Below are positions 1 through 6,907 of a DNA stretch of 19,008 nucleotides, piece by piece (position 1 is the first letter of the stretch; each line of letters opens with the position of its first letter). Source of the DNA: an uncultured Eubacteriales bacterium (lineage in GTDB: Bacteria > Bacillota > Clostridia > Oscillospirales > CAG-272); NCBI GenBank assembly GCA_934467435.1, contig CAKSLR010000017.1, positions 1-19,008 of the forward strand. Reading direction: 5' to 3'. Made by a program: the position numbers and the translations under genes. The notes beneath the pieces are model-generated. The model ran no database searches. It saw nothing but the letters and a program-made list of their open reading frames with translations, and was not told the DNA's origin.

Positions 1-699
1 AACCAGTACGATTCTTTTAGAGATGTAATATATCACATTATCGGTTCTTCGACAACTGCTGACGAGATTGATTTCTTGTTTAACAATGTGGAAAGCGGGG
101 TTCTATTTAAAACGATCGATGACTTTACAGTTCGTATTAGTCAAGAATTAAAGAAATACAGACAGAATAAGAAGTACAACCAATTGCGTGAAGCTTGGAT
201 GACAGCATCTAAAACAAATACGCCGTCAGAATGGTCAGCAAAATATAACACTCCTATACTTGTATTATTTGCGGATAATATTATTCAGGCGCAACGCATC
301 TTTGATGGTCTAAACGGTACTTCTTATCTACGGGATGCTGACATTGATGCTGCAATAGCATTTATTAGGAGCGCAAAAATCAGTATTATTTCTGACAGAA
401 GTAAATGCGATGAGTGCTTGCTAGACTTTTTTGCCGGGGAGTATTCATATATTCTTTCTCCTGATGAAGTTAGGGAGATCCTTAGGAGTAGCCTTGGTTC
501 CAATGTATATGATTGGTATGCTCAGAAAAATAAAGCAAGCCGGGCTATCAAAGAATATGCTGAAACAGTGTATAGGAGCAAGTTCTGTAAACGGGCAAAG
601 CAGAAAATCAAAGATCTTTCTGCGGCTGATGCACAAGCGTATCTGGAGAGATTAATTGATGATAATCCACTGCTGGGTATTGATATCCTAAAAAAATAA
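1..699 (+). CDS. C-terminal part of a probable BrxC-type BREX ATPase (5' end outside window)
   Basis: Frame 1 is open from the first base to the TAA at 697-699, so this is the 3' end of a gene that begins outside the window; the TTG at 76 is only an internal codon. About 232 residues are visible: soluble, mixed charge, alpha-helical in appearance, with a lysine-rich stretch near KKYRQNKKYN and the ending LLGIDILKK. No nucleotide-binding motif is in this part. The identification rests mostly on position. It sits 13 bases before a PglZ gene that is followed by brxL, the place occupied by the large ATPase BrxC in type 4 BREX loci (order brxP-brxC-pglZ-brxL as I know it). BrxC proteins are large P-loop ATPases thought to work in the BREX complex that marks self DNA and blocks phage replication. 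Another large defence protein is possible. Confidence 0.55.
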   Translation, partial: NQYDSFRDVIYHIIGSSTTADEIDFLFNNVESGVLFKTIDDFTVRISQELKKYRQNKKYNQLREAWMTASKTNTPSEWSAKYNTPILVLFADNIIQAQRIFDGLNGTSYLRDADIDAAIAFIRSAKISIISDRSKCDECLLDFFAGEYSYILSPDEVREILRSSLGSNVYDWYAQKNKASRAIKEYAETVYRSKFCKRAKQKIKDLSAADAQAYLERLIDDNPLLGIDILKK

Positions 700-712
700 G
701 GAGGAGTGCACT

Positions 713-3034
713 ATGAGATTTCACGATTTAGATTCCTTAAAGGCTTATATTGTTGACGATAAGAAACATTTTGCAATGAATCCGATTCGCTTCGTCTCTG
801 TGGATTCAATGGAAATGTGGAGAACTGTTAAATCTTTTTTGGAATCAATTGCAGACGAGCAACTTTTGCTGTCAAAGTTTTGCGATGGTGCTGATATTAC
901 CCCAAATCTAAATCGCGTTATCTCAGCGTTGAAGAAAAAAGAAAAAAGCGTTTGCTTGTCACCGTTATCGGAGTATTTGCGAGTTGTTCCTGAAGAAGCA
1001 CTAAAAGATCTTGTGCGTATTTTGTCTCAAGAGTATGAAAATACATATGAAACAACAATTAGATATTATATTCCCTTGTATCGTATGAAGAGCGTTTTGA
1101 ATCTAATGCCTCAAGACGATCCGCGGCGGCAAGATGCGTTCATCATCCTCGAGTCGTGTGGAGAAGATGATTATAATTTAACTATCATTCAAAAAGCATT
1201 GAATATAGAAGCTGATGGAAATAATGTTTTTGGATTTAGGCAATATCTTCAGTATTGGGAGCAAAATCCTTCAAAACCCTTAGTATTGCATACTGATTTT
1301 GCAGTTAGTTTCAAAGATAATCATTTTTTGGATGATGTACAAGTAATCACCAGTTCTTTTGCGTTTATATTCACTAACTTTAATATCCCTGGGATTATCA
1401 AAGAGTCAGATGGGACTGGTAATGATTGGGATCAATTTGCACCGTTTTTTTCTGCACATAAAACATTTTCTGAGGCATGTTGCGATGTTCTAAATGTAAA
1501 GTGTTATTCGTCTAAGATATTTGAACAGTGGCATTCTTTCTCGAACTTTCAAAAATGGGTTTTATGGTTGTTTGTAAAAACGCAATCGACGGTAAACTAC
1601 GAAGTATTCTGCGCAAGGGAAGCTGATGGCGTACAAACATTTATTGAGAATCTCTATATAAACATTGCCCAGTATGTGGATGATCCTTTTTATCAAAAAA
1701 TATATGATGAAAGAAAAATTATCTTGCATTTAATTTCGGAAGCTATCCCAAAAAGTTATTCGGCTTTGCTTGATAAGATTACACCGATTCAAGGTCTTAA
1801 AATTGTAACAGACCTAACAGATTTTGAAAGAAAAAAGTGCTTTTGGTTTTTGCAAAGAATTCAAGAGTGTCAAATAAGGGAAGCGTGGAAAATTTTAAAA
1901 TCGACATACCCAATTTTGGCTTACTATTTAGGAGATTTTGAGGTAAATAACGAAGTTGGAATTCCGGATTTCATTTTTACTTATTTAAGAAAATACAAGT
2001 GGGGAAAAGTGAGAAATGTAATAACTGAAGATTTTATATCTTTGTCAGATGAACACGCAAAAAACAGAGGAAAAGCGGTTTACGAACTTCACTCTCGCAA
2101 TGCAGTTGTTGGAGACTTTTATTTATCAAACTCGAGCATCTTATTTGTTGATGGAATGGGCGCAGAATATTTGGATCTTTTAAAGTATATACTGTCTCCT
2201 CTTGAGAAGAATGGATTCTACTGCACTTATAAAATTGCTTATTGTAATCTGCCGTCTATCACTGAGGAAAATAAAGACTTTCTTGTTTCAAGAACCACAA
2301 TGGAACCGCCAATAACTGCATTAGATAAGTTGAAGCATTCAGATTGCAAATATCCTGAAAATATTATTCGTGAGCTCGCTATCTTTGAAGATATCCGAAA
2401 TAGAGTTGAGACAGAATTAACGGCCGGAACATCCAATGTTATTGTTACATCAGATCATGGTACTTCTCGAATGGCAGTTCTTGTAAGGGATACCCTATTC
2501 GATAAAAAGCTCAATAAGCCAGATAATTTGTTGTTAAATGAATATGGAAGAACCGCTGTTGGCGCATTTAATGAACAGGATTATCCGACCGCAATTTGCG
2601 ACGGCAATAGATTAACATTTGCGGATTATTCACGGTTTGCTTCCTCGGGAGCGCCAATCGATGAAACTCATGGCGGGGCCTCGATAGAAGAATGGACTGT
2701 TCCAGTTATTTCGATTTCACGGGCGAATCAGTTGGAAGAGCTCCCGGCAATCATTAAAGTTATTAGCGGACCTGAACACAAACCGGATTTGGTGACGAAA
2801 AAAATAATTGTACGCTTTTCTGTTTCTGGTAATATAAGAACTAATTTGTATGTTAGTGTAAACGGTACCCAGATAAAATGTTTGTATAAGGATAATTATT
2901 ATGAGTTTACTTATGGTGTTGCAACAATTAATGAATCAATACTTCATGTAAAGGTGATAGATTATAAGATCATTGGAGAATTTGATATTAAACTCAAGAA
3001 AGGTTTGCAAAAGAATACTGGGTTTAACATTTAA
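713..3034 (+). CDS. pglZ: BREX system PglZ-family phosphatase-fold protein (type 4-like)
   Basis: This 773-residue protein carries the PglZ domain, an alkaline-phosphatase-superfamily fold found in every BREX type, where PglZ is a core subunit needed for DNA marking and phage exclusion. The metal-site signatures are in the expected order in the C-terminal half: FVDGMGAEY (Asp480), VTSDHGTSR (Asp581, His582) and DETHGGASIEEW (Asp650, His653). The first 450 residues are helical and lack recognisable motifs; the last 90 residues (after about 680) are beta-rich and could be a small accessory domain. The start is ATG with a strong AAGGAGGAG just upstream. The gene lies 13 bases after the brxC-like gene and its stop is almost joined to brxL, so all are one operon. 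The type 4 assignment follows from the neighbours (short brxL, sulfur enzyme) and is less certain than the family call. Confidence 0.88.
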   Translation: MRFHDLDSLKAYIVDDKKHFAMNPIRFVSVDSMEMWRTVKSFLESIADEQLLLSKFCDGADITPNLNRVISALKKKEKSVCLSPLSEYLRVVPEEALKDLVRILSQEYENTYETTIRYYIPLYRMKSVLNLMPQDDPRRQDAFIILESCGEDDYNLTIIQKALNIEADGNNVFGFRQYLQYWEQNPSKPLVLHTDFAVSFKDNHFLDDVQVITSSFAFIFTNFNIPGIIKESDGTGNDWDQFAPFFSAHKTFSEACCDVLNVKCYSSKIFEQWHSFSNFQKWVLWLFVKTQSTVNYEVFCAREADGVQTFIENLYINIAQYVDDPFYQKIYDERKIILHLISEAIPKSYSALLDKITPIQGLKIVTDLTDFERKKCFWFLQRIQECQIREAWKILKSTYPILAYYLGDFEVNNEVGIPDFIFTYLRKYKWGKVRNVITEDFISLSDEHAKNRGKAVYELHSRNAVVGDFYLSNSSILFVDGMGAEYLDLLKYILSPLEKNGFYCTYKIAYCNLPSITEENKDFLVSRTTMEPPITALDKLKHSDCKYPENIIRELAIFEDIRNRVETELTAGTSNVIVTSDHGTSRMAVLVRDTLFDKKLNKPDNLLLNEYGRTAVGAFNEQDYPTAICDGNRLTFADYSRFASSGAPIDETHGGASIEEWTVPVISISRANQLEELPAIIKVISGPEHKPDLVTKKIIVRFSVSGNIRTNLYVSVNGTQIKCLYKDNYYEFTYGVATINESILHVKVIDYKIIGEFDIKLKKGLQKNTGFNI

Positions 3035-3051
3035 AAATGGAGGGAAATACT

Positions 3052-4557
3052 GTGAATGAGCAGAATAATGAAAAAAGCTATGAGGTAAAATTAAAGCAAT
3101 ATTTATCTGATATGCTGGTATATAAATCGTCCGAAAATTCAAAGTTTTTTTCTGCTTTGAGTATTCCGTCATTCATGCGTGACTGGCTAGTTATGCGATT
3201 TTCGGACGAAAATGGTTACATTGACAAAAATGAAGTGTCCGAATATGTGAAACGAGTTATTCCGAACAGAACCCAATGGAATGAGATACAAATGAATTTA
3301 ATTCACAATGGGCAATCTGCGCGTTTCTTGACTAAAGTTAAAATTGATTTTGACATGAAAACAAGATCAGCTCTGTTTTCGCTTCCTGCTTTTGGTGTTC
3401 CAAAATATAAGGGAGATGCCATTGTTGACTGGGATGTGATCGAACAGCATAAGAACTATCTTTTGTCACCGAATGAAGTGTGGGGAATTGTTGAAATCGT
3501 ATGTGAAGATATTAGCGAAAAGCATGGATTTTTCAAGAAAAAATCAGATAGTGAAGACAATGTATACCGCATGATTGACTTTAATCCTTTTTGCCCCTAT
3601 ACCATTGACATTGAAGATTATAAATTGGCTAGAGAGCATTTTACGCCAGAAGAGTGGATTGATGTGCTGATTAGTGCGGTAGACTACAATCCGGCGGGAT
3701 ATGTAAGCATGACGCAAAAGCTTACAATGCTGAGCAGATTATTGCCGTTTGTAGAAAAAAGATTAAATCTGATTGAACTTGCGCCCAAGGAAACCGGAAA
3801 ATCCTATGTATTTGCTCAGTTAAGTAAGTATGGTTGGCTTGTTAGTGGAGGGAGCATCTCTCGTGCAAAAATGTTTTATGATATCGGAAAGCGTACTCCG
3901 GGATTAGTTTCTAGATATGATTATGTAGCTTTTGATGAAATACAAAGTATAAAGTTTACAGATGCAATGGAAATGCAAGGGGCACTAAAGGGGTATTTGG
4001 AATCAGGCGAATATCGTGTCGGAGACAATCGAGGAGTGGGGGATGCTGGTCTTGTACTACTTGGAAATATTGATTCGGGATTAATGAACGAAAATGAGAA
4101 TATGTTTGTTGATCTGCCGGAGATTTTCCATGAGTCGGCCCTTTTGGATAGATTCCATGGTTTCATTAAGGGATGGAATATTCCCAAAATGAGAGAAAAC
4201 CTGAAAGCAAATGGGTGGGCACTAAACACTGAATACTTCGGTGAAATTATGCACATGCTTCGTGAAGAAATTGTCTACAGAGCGGTTGTTGACGAGCTAC
4301 TACAACTTCCTAAAAATGCAGCCACACGGGATACAGAAGCGATAAAGCGCATTTGCACAGCATATTTGAAGCTGATTTTCCCGAATGCTATAGATGCATC
4401 AAAAATTAAAATTGGTGATTTTGAAAGATATTGTTTGGAACCAGCCAAAGAAATGAGAAGGGTAATTAAAAACCAGTTGGCGATAAATGATGTCGGTGAG
4501 TTTGGCGGTATGACAATACCTGACATTCAGGTTAAGGAGAGCTATCGTGCAAAATAA
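3052..4557 (+). CDS. brxL: BrxL, AAA+ protein of the BREX system (short form)
   Basis: BrxL is the AAA+ ring protein of BREX systems (types 1 and 4), related to Lon ATPases and reported to bind DNA. Visible motifs are a Walker A-like loop APKETGKS (residues 244-251), a Walker B-like VAFDEIQ (Asp295, Glu296), and the segment GYLESGEYRVGD followed by VLLGNI, typical of BrxL. I place the start at GTG 3052: GGAGGG at 3039-3044 lies 7 bases before it, while an in-frame ATG at 3037 overlaps that site and has no ribosome binding site of its own. This gives 501 residues. The protein ends soon after TIPDIQVKE, so the C-terminal Lon-protease-like domain of longer type 1 BrxL proteins (roughly 650-680 residues) appears absent; I see no Ser-Lys protease region. 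The gap after pglZ is 17 bases, so the two are co-translated. Confidence 0.9.
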   Translation: MNEQNNEKSYEVKLKQYLSDMLVYKSSENSKFFSALSIPSFMRDWLVMRFSDENGYIDKNEVSEYVKRVIPNRTQWNEIQMNLIHNGQSARFLTKVKIDFDMKTRSALFSLPAFGVPKYKGDAIVDWDVIEQHKNYLLSPNEVWGIVEIVCEDISEKHGFFKKKSDSEDNVYRMIDFNPFCPYTIDIEDYKLAREHFTPEEWIDVLISAVDYNPAGYVSMTQKLTMLSRLLPFVEKRLNLIELAPKETGKSYVFAQLSKYGWLVSGGSISRAKMFYDIGKRTPGLVSRYDYVAFDEIQSIKFTDAMEMQGALKGYLESGEYRVGDNRGVGDAGLVLLGNIDSGLMNENENMFVDLPEIFHESALLDRFHGFIKGWNIPKMRENLKANGWALNTEYFGEIMHMLREEIVYRAVVDELLQLPKNAATRDTEAIKRICTAYLKLIFPNAIDASKIKIGDFERYCLEPAKEMRRVIKNQLAINDVGEFGGMTIPDIQVKESYRAK

Positions 4558-4696
4558 TAAAGATGAATTTTGCATAAATTGCAATAAACCATTAACAAAG
4601 GATTGGATTGGCTTAAACAAAAAGCTGATGGGCAAAAATCTGAAAAGCTTTTATTGCATTTCTTGCTTGGCAGATGAGTTTAGTTGCGAAATTTAA
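4547..4696 (+). CDS. small zinc-ribbon protein between brxL and the cysteine desulfurase (ends at an in-frame TAA)
   Basis: A 49-residue reading frame starts at GTG 4547, overlapping the end of brxL by 11 bases, with AAGGAG at 4534-4539 placed 7 bases upstream. The product has two CxxC knuckles, Cys9/Cys12 and Cys37/Cys40, separated by KPLTKDWIGLNKKLMG, plus Cys47; this is a one-domain zinc ribbon. It resembles a group of roughly 65-residue Firmicutes proteins that I recall with the pattern CxxC, then IGLxKK, then CxxCL, ending GCTLF. Here TAA at 4694-4696 ends the frame early, while the missing tail is present downstream in the same frame. It may be a recently broken gene, an assembly or sequencing error, or a working truncated protein. 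Its position inside the operon suggests a BREX accessory role or sulfur/zinc handling; the function is unknown. Confidence 0.62.
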   Translation: MQNNKDEFCINCNKPLTKDWIGLNKKLMGKNLKSFYCISCLADEFSCEI

Positions 4697-4753
4697 GATT
4701 TAGAAGTGAAAATTGAAGAATTTAAAGAAGAGGGATGTACACTCTTTAAATGA
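4697..4753 (+). other. in-frame continuation of the zinc-ribbon gene beyond its TAA
   Basis: Directly after TAA 4694-4696 the same frame reads DLEVKIEEFKEEGCTLFK and stops at TGA 4751-4753. This is the acidic helix and GC(T/S)LF ending I expect for the family of the preceding zinc ribbon, so one codon (probably GAA changed to TAA) separates two halves of one 68-codon gene. No ribosome binding site precedes this tail, so it is unlikely to be translated alone. The terminal TGAGG also provides the ribosome binding site of the next gene, as expected if the full-length gene was once coupled to it. Confidence 0.55.
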
Positions 4754-4763
4754 GGACTGGGCC

Positions 4764-5915
4764 ATGAAGCGATACATATACGCCGATAATGCGGCAACGA
4801 CAAAACTGGATACTGAAGCGTTTGAGGCCATGTTGCCATGGTTAACAGAGAATTATGGTAATGCTTCACAGCCCTATTTCTTTGGCAAAAAAGCCGCACA
4901 TGCAATAAAAGAGGCGCGCCAGACTATTGCAGAGTGCATTAACGCAGATCCAGATAATATTTTTTTCACCTCTGGTGGAACGGAAAGTGATAACTGGGCA
5001 ATTAAATGTTTTGGAGCATCCCCAACGGATGCAAAAATTATTGTGGTTTCTGCGATTGAGCATCATGCTATATTGCATGCGTGCAAAAATCAATCAAACG
5101 TCACTGTAATCTATCTCCCGGTTGATAAGGATGGCATTGTGAAGGAAGAAGATCTCGTTATGGCATTTGACCATAGCAATCATCCTGCGTGCTCTCGTGT
5201 ATCCCATTTAACGTCTATCATGATGGCAAACAACGAAATCGGAACCATAATGCCAATAAAAGACTTAGCAGCCATTGCTCATGAAAATGGTTCCGCTTTC
5301 CATACTGATGCGGTACAAGCTGTTGGACATATTCCAATTGATGTAAAGGGGCTTGGCGTCGATATGCTTTCGGCTTCTGCACACAAATTTAATGGTCCTA
5401 AAGGCATCGGTTTTTTCTACGATAGCGGGAAGCATGTTTATCCTCATAATGATGGTGGATCGCAAGAATTTGGTATGAGAGCGGGCACAGAGAATGTTGC
5501 CGGTATTGTTGGCATGGCTGTTGCTTTGAAGAACAATTGTGCTAACCTTGAGAGCAATATGAAGTACATTATGTCTCTTGAGGATTACTTTATGGACTTG
5601 ATGGAACACAGTGGGTTGGACTTCATTCGAAATGGTGGGCGAAACCATATTCCGGGTAACATTAATCTATCATTTAGAAATGCCGATGGGGAGGCCATTC
5701 TTCATAGACTGGATCTGAAAGGTATTTGTATTTCAACCGGCTCGGCGTGTGATAGTGTTAATACTCAGATTTCCCATGTTATTAGAGCAGTTGGAATACC
5801 GCAAGAATACGCAAATGGCACAATTCGCATTTCGCTCGGTAAATATAATACATTAGATGATTGTGATTCAATTGTTGAAGCTTTGGTAAGGATACTATCT
5901 TTGTCCCAAAAGTAG
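4764..5915 (+). CDS. cysteine desulfurase (IscS/NifS/DndA-like), BREX-linked
   Basis: This PLP enzyme takes sulfur from L-cysteine, leaving alanine, and holds it as a persulfide for a partner protein. It has 383 residues, the usual IscS/NifS length. Visible sites are the N-terminal YADNAATT, the His100-His101 pair in AIEHHA, the PLP aspartate in HTDAVQAVGH (Asp182), the PLP lysine in SASAHKFNGPKG (Lys208), GTENVAG, and the active-site loop STGSAC with Cys329. I choose ATG 4764, with GAGG at 4752-4755; the open frame runs back to 4713, but that stretch is the tail of the zinc-ribbon gene. It closes the BREX operon and shares its AT-rich composition. No IscU or other Fe-S assembly gene is adjacent, so a DndA-like role feeding sulfur to a BrxP-type PAPS-reductase-like protein is the natural inference. 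General Fe-S or tRNA thiolation duty remains possible. Confidence 0.9.
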   Translation: MKRYIYADNAATTKLDTEAFEAMLPWLTENYGNASQPYFFGKKAAHAIKEARQTIAECINADPDNIFFTSGGTESDNWAIKCFGASPTDAKIIVVSAIEHHAILHACKNQSNVTVIYLPVDKDGIVKEEDLVMAFDHSNHPACSRVSHLTSIMMANNEIGTIMPIKDLAAIAHENGSAFHTDAVQAVGHIPIDVKGLGVDMLSASAHKFNGPKGIGFFYDSGKHVYPHNDGGSQEFGMRAGTENVAGIVGMAVALKNNCANLESNMKYIMSLEDYFMDLMEHSGLDFIRNGGRNHIPGNINLSFRNADGEAILHRLDLKGICISTGSACDSVNTQISHVIRAVGIPQEYANGTIRISLGKYNTLDDCDSIVEALVRILSLSQK

Positions 5916-5978
5916 GCATTATTAGCGCTTGTCACCGTAATTCAATTTTCAAGGAGCGTTATCAATAAAGACGCATTT

Positions 5979-6007
5979 ATTATACCATAAAGAGCAGAGT
6001 ACTTCAA
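5979..6007 (-). promoter_or_regulatory. leftward sigma-A type promoter behind the cysteine desulfurase gene
   Basis: On the minus strand TTGAAG (6002-6007) and TATAAT (5979-5984) are separated by exactly 17 bases. A transcript would start near 5972 and run antisense into the 3' end of the cysteine desulfurase gene. No leftward gene follows at once, so this is either an antisense promoter or one orphaned by insertion of the BREX block. Confidence 0.5.
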
Positions 6008-6068
6008 GATAGGTATCCCTACGCTTTGTACTTACATTTTTCTCATATGGAAACGCTCAAGTCAATCG

Positions 6069-6163
6069 GATAACGATTACCCCCATAAGGATAACGAAAT
6101 ACCCACAAATCCAACGATAATCCCCACAAAGATAACGATTACCCATAAATCCAACGAAATATT
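6069..6163. repeat. five imperfect direct repeats with 19-21 bp period
   Basis: The core AACGA recurs at 6072, 6093, 6113, 6134 and 6153, each followed by an A/T triplet; in the first four units a CCC-containing stretch and an AA pair follow, and the fifth unit is incomplete. Spacings of 21, 20, 21 and 19 bases place all copies on nearly the same face of the DNA, as in iterons or arrays of protein-binding sites such as recombinase arm sites. The repeats lie about 160-250 bp left of the tRNA-derived att core. Confidence 0.6.
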
Positions 6164-6173
6164 GTTGGCAACG

Positions 6174-6214
6174 AAAAAGCGCCACCGCGGAAAATTATCT
6201 GCGATGGCGTTTTT
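6174..6214. terminator. rho-independent terminator, probably bidirectional
   Basis: The arms CGCCACCGC (6180-6188) and GCGATGGCG (6201-6209) pair with one mismatch around a 12-base loop. A run of T (6210-6214) follows and a run of A (6174-6178) precedes, so it could act in both directions. It is the first clear terminator after the BREX operon. Confidence 0.65.
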
Positions 6215-6280
6215 CAGTTGTTCAGCAAGCCTGTTTTTCGGAAATGCACCGAAAAAAGACCCGATAAAGCCCATAAAGCA

Positions 6281-6319
6281 AAAAACAAGGACTACCATTC
6301 TATCAAAATAGTAGTCCTT
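6281..6319 (-). terminator. leftward terminator, probably the original tRNA-Pro terminator
   Basis: AAGGACTAC (6287-6295) pairs perfectly with GTAGTCCTT (6311-6319), and the stem extends after one mismatch through ATT/AAT. On the minus strand a T-rich run follows (A run at 6280-6285 on the plus strand). The hairpin ends only 4 bases from the tRNA 3' CCA remnant at 6323, so before insertion of the element it would have ended the tRNA-Pro transcript. Confidence 0.7.
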
Positions 6320-6321
6320 AT

Positions 6322-6368
6322 TTGGTCTGAGTGACAAGACTTGAACTTGCGGCCTCTACCACCCCAAG
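6322..6368. repeat. left attachment repeat (tRNA-Pro 3' half, 47 bp)
   Basis: These 47 bases are identical to 11563-11609. They correspond to the tRNA-Pro 3' half on the minus strand, from the anticodon loop through variable loop, T arm and acceptor strand to CCA, with no 5' half beside them. This is the tRNA remnant left at the far end of the integrated element. Confidence 0.93.
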
Positions 6369-6875
6369 CGACCCGAGGGGAGCGGAAAAAAGCCGCAGAA
6401 AAGAGGCTCTTTTCTGTCGGCAAATCCCCCGTCCGGGGGGGAGAGACCGCGCCAAAGAGATGGGGGGCGAAGCTCCCCACCGCGTGAAAAGAATTTCGCT
6501 TACCCCGAACCTGATCGCGATCGCAGGAAGGGGGCAAGCCGAATGTACCCGCACCGAAACTGCCGGGGGAACGCGCATGGAGTTCCCCCGGCTACCGAAC
6601 CGCACCGCCGCTAAAATCGGGGGGCTGGGGCATACCGCCCCAGATCGGATTCCCTACCCCGCGCGCCGGTGATGTCCGCGACAGAGGGGAACGGGGAGCG
6701 GCGTATGCGCTCCCCTTCCCCGATGGCGCCGAACCGGGCGCGCACATCCGGCAGAACTCACCATGACGCGCACAGAGTACCCAAATTCAAGAGAAAGGCA
6801 CTTTCCATACATCGGACTACCTGAAAGTAGAAAAACGCCTTCTAACGTCTCTAAACGCGTGAGAGAGGTATACGC
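6369..6875. other. hairpin-rich, apparently non-coding left end of the element
   Basis: No credible gene is seen here, but GC-rich hairpins are dense. CAGAAAAGA/TCTTTTCTG (6396-6404/6408-6416) has a 3-base loop, and a run of C opposes a run of G at 6425-6442. GCCGGGGGAAC/GTTCCCCCGGC (6562-6572/6582-6592) is perfect. CTGGGGC/GCCCCAG (6625-6631/6637-6643) follows, and a 14-bp stem with one bulge pairs 6686-6700 with 6708-6721. Such clusters occur in single-strand origins, transfer origins and structured RNAs. Because the element encodes an HUH Rep, a single-strand origin is a reasonable guess. A rightward terminator ends the stretch, which also allows a structured transcript. Confidence 0.5.
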
Positions 6876-6907
6876 GCACCATCCGTGATAGCGGGTGGTG
6901 CTTTTTT
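6876..6907 (+). terminator. rightward rho-independent terminator at the tail of the XRE repressor gene
   Basis: GCACCATCC (6876-6884) pairs with GGGTGGTGC (6893-6901), nine pairs including one G-T, around an 8-base loop, followed by six T (6902-6907) on the plus strand. It points right although the adjacent gene is leftward, and there is no T run on the minus strand. It therefore terminates something transcribed from 6369-6875, or shields the repressor gene from read-through. Confidence 0.7.

Larger units (their letters stand above)
5916..6321. other. AT-rich gene-free segment between the BREX operon and the tRNA-Pro att site
   Basis: No convincing gene is seen in these 406 bases. The segment contains a leftward promoter (5979-6007), five 19-21 bp direct repeats (6069-6163), a hairpin terminator with flanking A and T runs (6174-6214), a second small hairpin (TTTTTCGG 6234-6241 with CCGAAAAA 6249-6256), and the probable old tRNA-Pro terminator (6281-6319). 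A leftward frame of up to 86 codons with hydrophobic stretches overlaps the hairpins and repeats and is judged spurious. Confidence 0.6.

Noticed and set aside
3037..3051. ATG 3037 as the brxL start
   Set aside because: No ribosome binding site precedes it; the GGAGGG that overlaps it is correctly spaced for GTG 3052.
4713..4763. N-terminal extension of the cysteine desulfurase from TTG 4713
   Set aside because: The family starts at the YADNAATT strand, ATG 4764 has its own ribosome binding site, and this stretch reads better in the zinc-ribbon frame.
6069..6163. CRISPR array
   Set aside because: Repeats are only 19-21 bases with no unique spacers of uniform length between them and no cas genes.
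6077..6337. 86-codon minus-strand frame with two hydrophobic stretches
   Set aside because: It begins in the tRNA remnant, runs through two terminator hairpins and ends in the direct repeats, which create its repetitive hydrophobic end; no clear ribosome binding site is seen.
6331..6672. 113-codon + strand frame at the element's left end
   Set aside because: It starts inside the tRNA-derived att repeat and passes through the hairpin cluster; low-complexity Arg/Pro/Gly composition and no family resemblance.
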